Assembly (NCBI GenBank): GCA_022606135.1
Contig: JABYQN010000007.1
Span: forward strand, 1,488,001 to 1,552,000
From: Fomes fomentarius
Taxonomy: Eukaryota > Basidiomycota > Agaricomycetes > Polyporales > Polyporaceae
DNA length: 64,000 nucleotides
Reading direction: 5' to 3'
The position numbers and the translations under genes were made by a program. The notes under the pieces are model-generated. The model saw only the letters and a list, made by a program, of their open reading frames with translations. It made no database searches and was not told where the DNA came from. Below, in pieces: positions 63,959 to 64,000 of the stretch. Positions within the stretch are counted from its first letter, which is position 1; every line of letters begins with the position of its first letter.

Positions 63959-64000
63959 CTACTCGAAAGCCATGTGCGCTTGCGTGGACTGGTACTGGTA

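Overview
The window is nuclear DNA of a filamentous basidiomycete, most likely an Agaricomycete of the polypore/agaric type. Almost every gene is broken by many short introns (about 45-70 nt, GT..AG), exons can be as small as 8-20 nt, and families that are largely basidiomycete-specific are present (DUF6533-, DUF6534- and DUF6535-type membrane proteins, the 'ectomycorrhiza-regulated esterase' hydrolase, DUF4243 questin-oxidase-like proteins). There is no operon logic. Genes sit on both strands with divergent and convergent neighbours. I see no CRISPR array, IS element, rRNA or recognisable tRNA.

Layout. 0-1.7 kb: 5' part of an Arc1-like tRNA-binding cofactor (-) divergent from mitochondrial ribosomal protein L6 (+). 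2.4-4.0 kb: remains of a DUF6534 membrane protein gene. 5.9-10.7 kb (+): Sec14/CRAL-TRIO protein, V-ATPase subunit d, alpha/beta-hydrolase. 10.9-12.2 kb (-): nucleotidyltransferase-like protein. 12.6-13.3 kb (+): zinc-knuckle SR-like protein. 13.5-14.4 kb (-): V-ATPase proteolipid c. 14.9-16.4 kb (-): acidic PRiA4b-ORF3-like protein. 16.8-18.6 kb (-): DUF4243 copy 1. 18.9-22.7 kb (-): DEAH helicase Prp2/DHX16. 23.1-24.1 kb (+): epoxide-hydrolase-like protein. 25.2-27.8 kb (+): Mps1/TTK kinase. 29.0-30.8 kb (+): DUF4243 copy 2. 31.2-33.6 kb (-): acyl-CoA ligase with a C-terminal AKL. 35.3-36.2 kb (+): peroxiredoxin Q. 36.6-37.1 kb (-): Tim9. 39.4-40.9 kb (+): DAHP synthase. 41.3-49.0 kb (+): giant Furry/Tao3/Mor2 morphogenesis protein, followed by a (TC)40 microsatellite. 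52.4-54.1 kb (+): DUF6533 membrane protein. 54.8-57.7 kb (+): Cwf19. 58.0-59.7 kb (+): CitE/CLYBL-like lyase. 60.2-62.9 kb (+): DUF6535 membrane protein. 63.2-64 kb (-): unknown coiled-coil protein running off the end.

Themes. Most genes are conserved housekeeping functions: V-ATPase Vo sector (two subunits), splicing (Prp2, Cwf19, the zinc-knuckle protein), mitochondrial import and translation (Tim9, L6, CitE-like lyase), mitosis and polarity (Mps1, Furry), and the first step of the shikimate pathway. Between 16.7 and 33.7 kb lies a more metabolic stretch: an inverted pair of DUF4243 paralogues, an epoxide-hydrolase-like enzyme and a probably peroxisomal acyl-CoA ligase. No backbone synthase (PKS, NRPS, terpene synthase) is visible, so this is not a classical biosynthetic cluster.

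Base-level quality. In four otherwise intact genes the exon arithmetic closes only if one base is added (at 5910-5913, 31415-31420, 56221-56226 and near 63638). Three of these sites are homopolymer runs. This looks more like homopolymer under-calling in the assembly than four real frameshifts, but it needs reads. One further gene has an in-frame TAA (16214-16216). I did not find a convincing wholly new system. The most unusual items are the DUF4243 pair, the clustered Vo genes, the micro-exons, the recurrent GTCCGT donors and the frame breaks.
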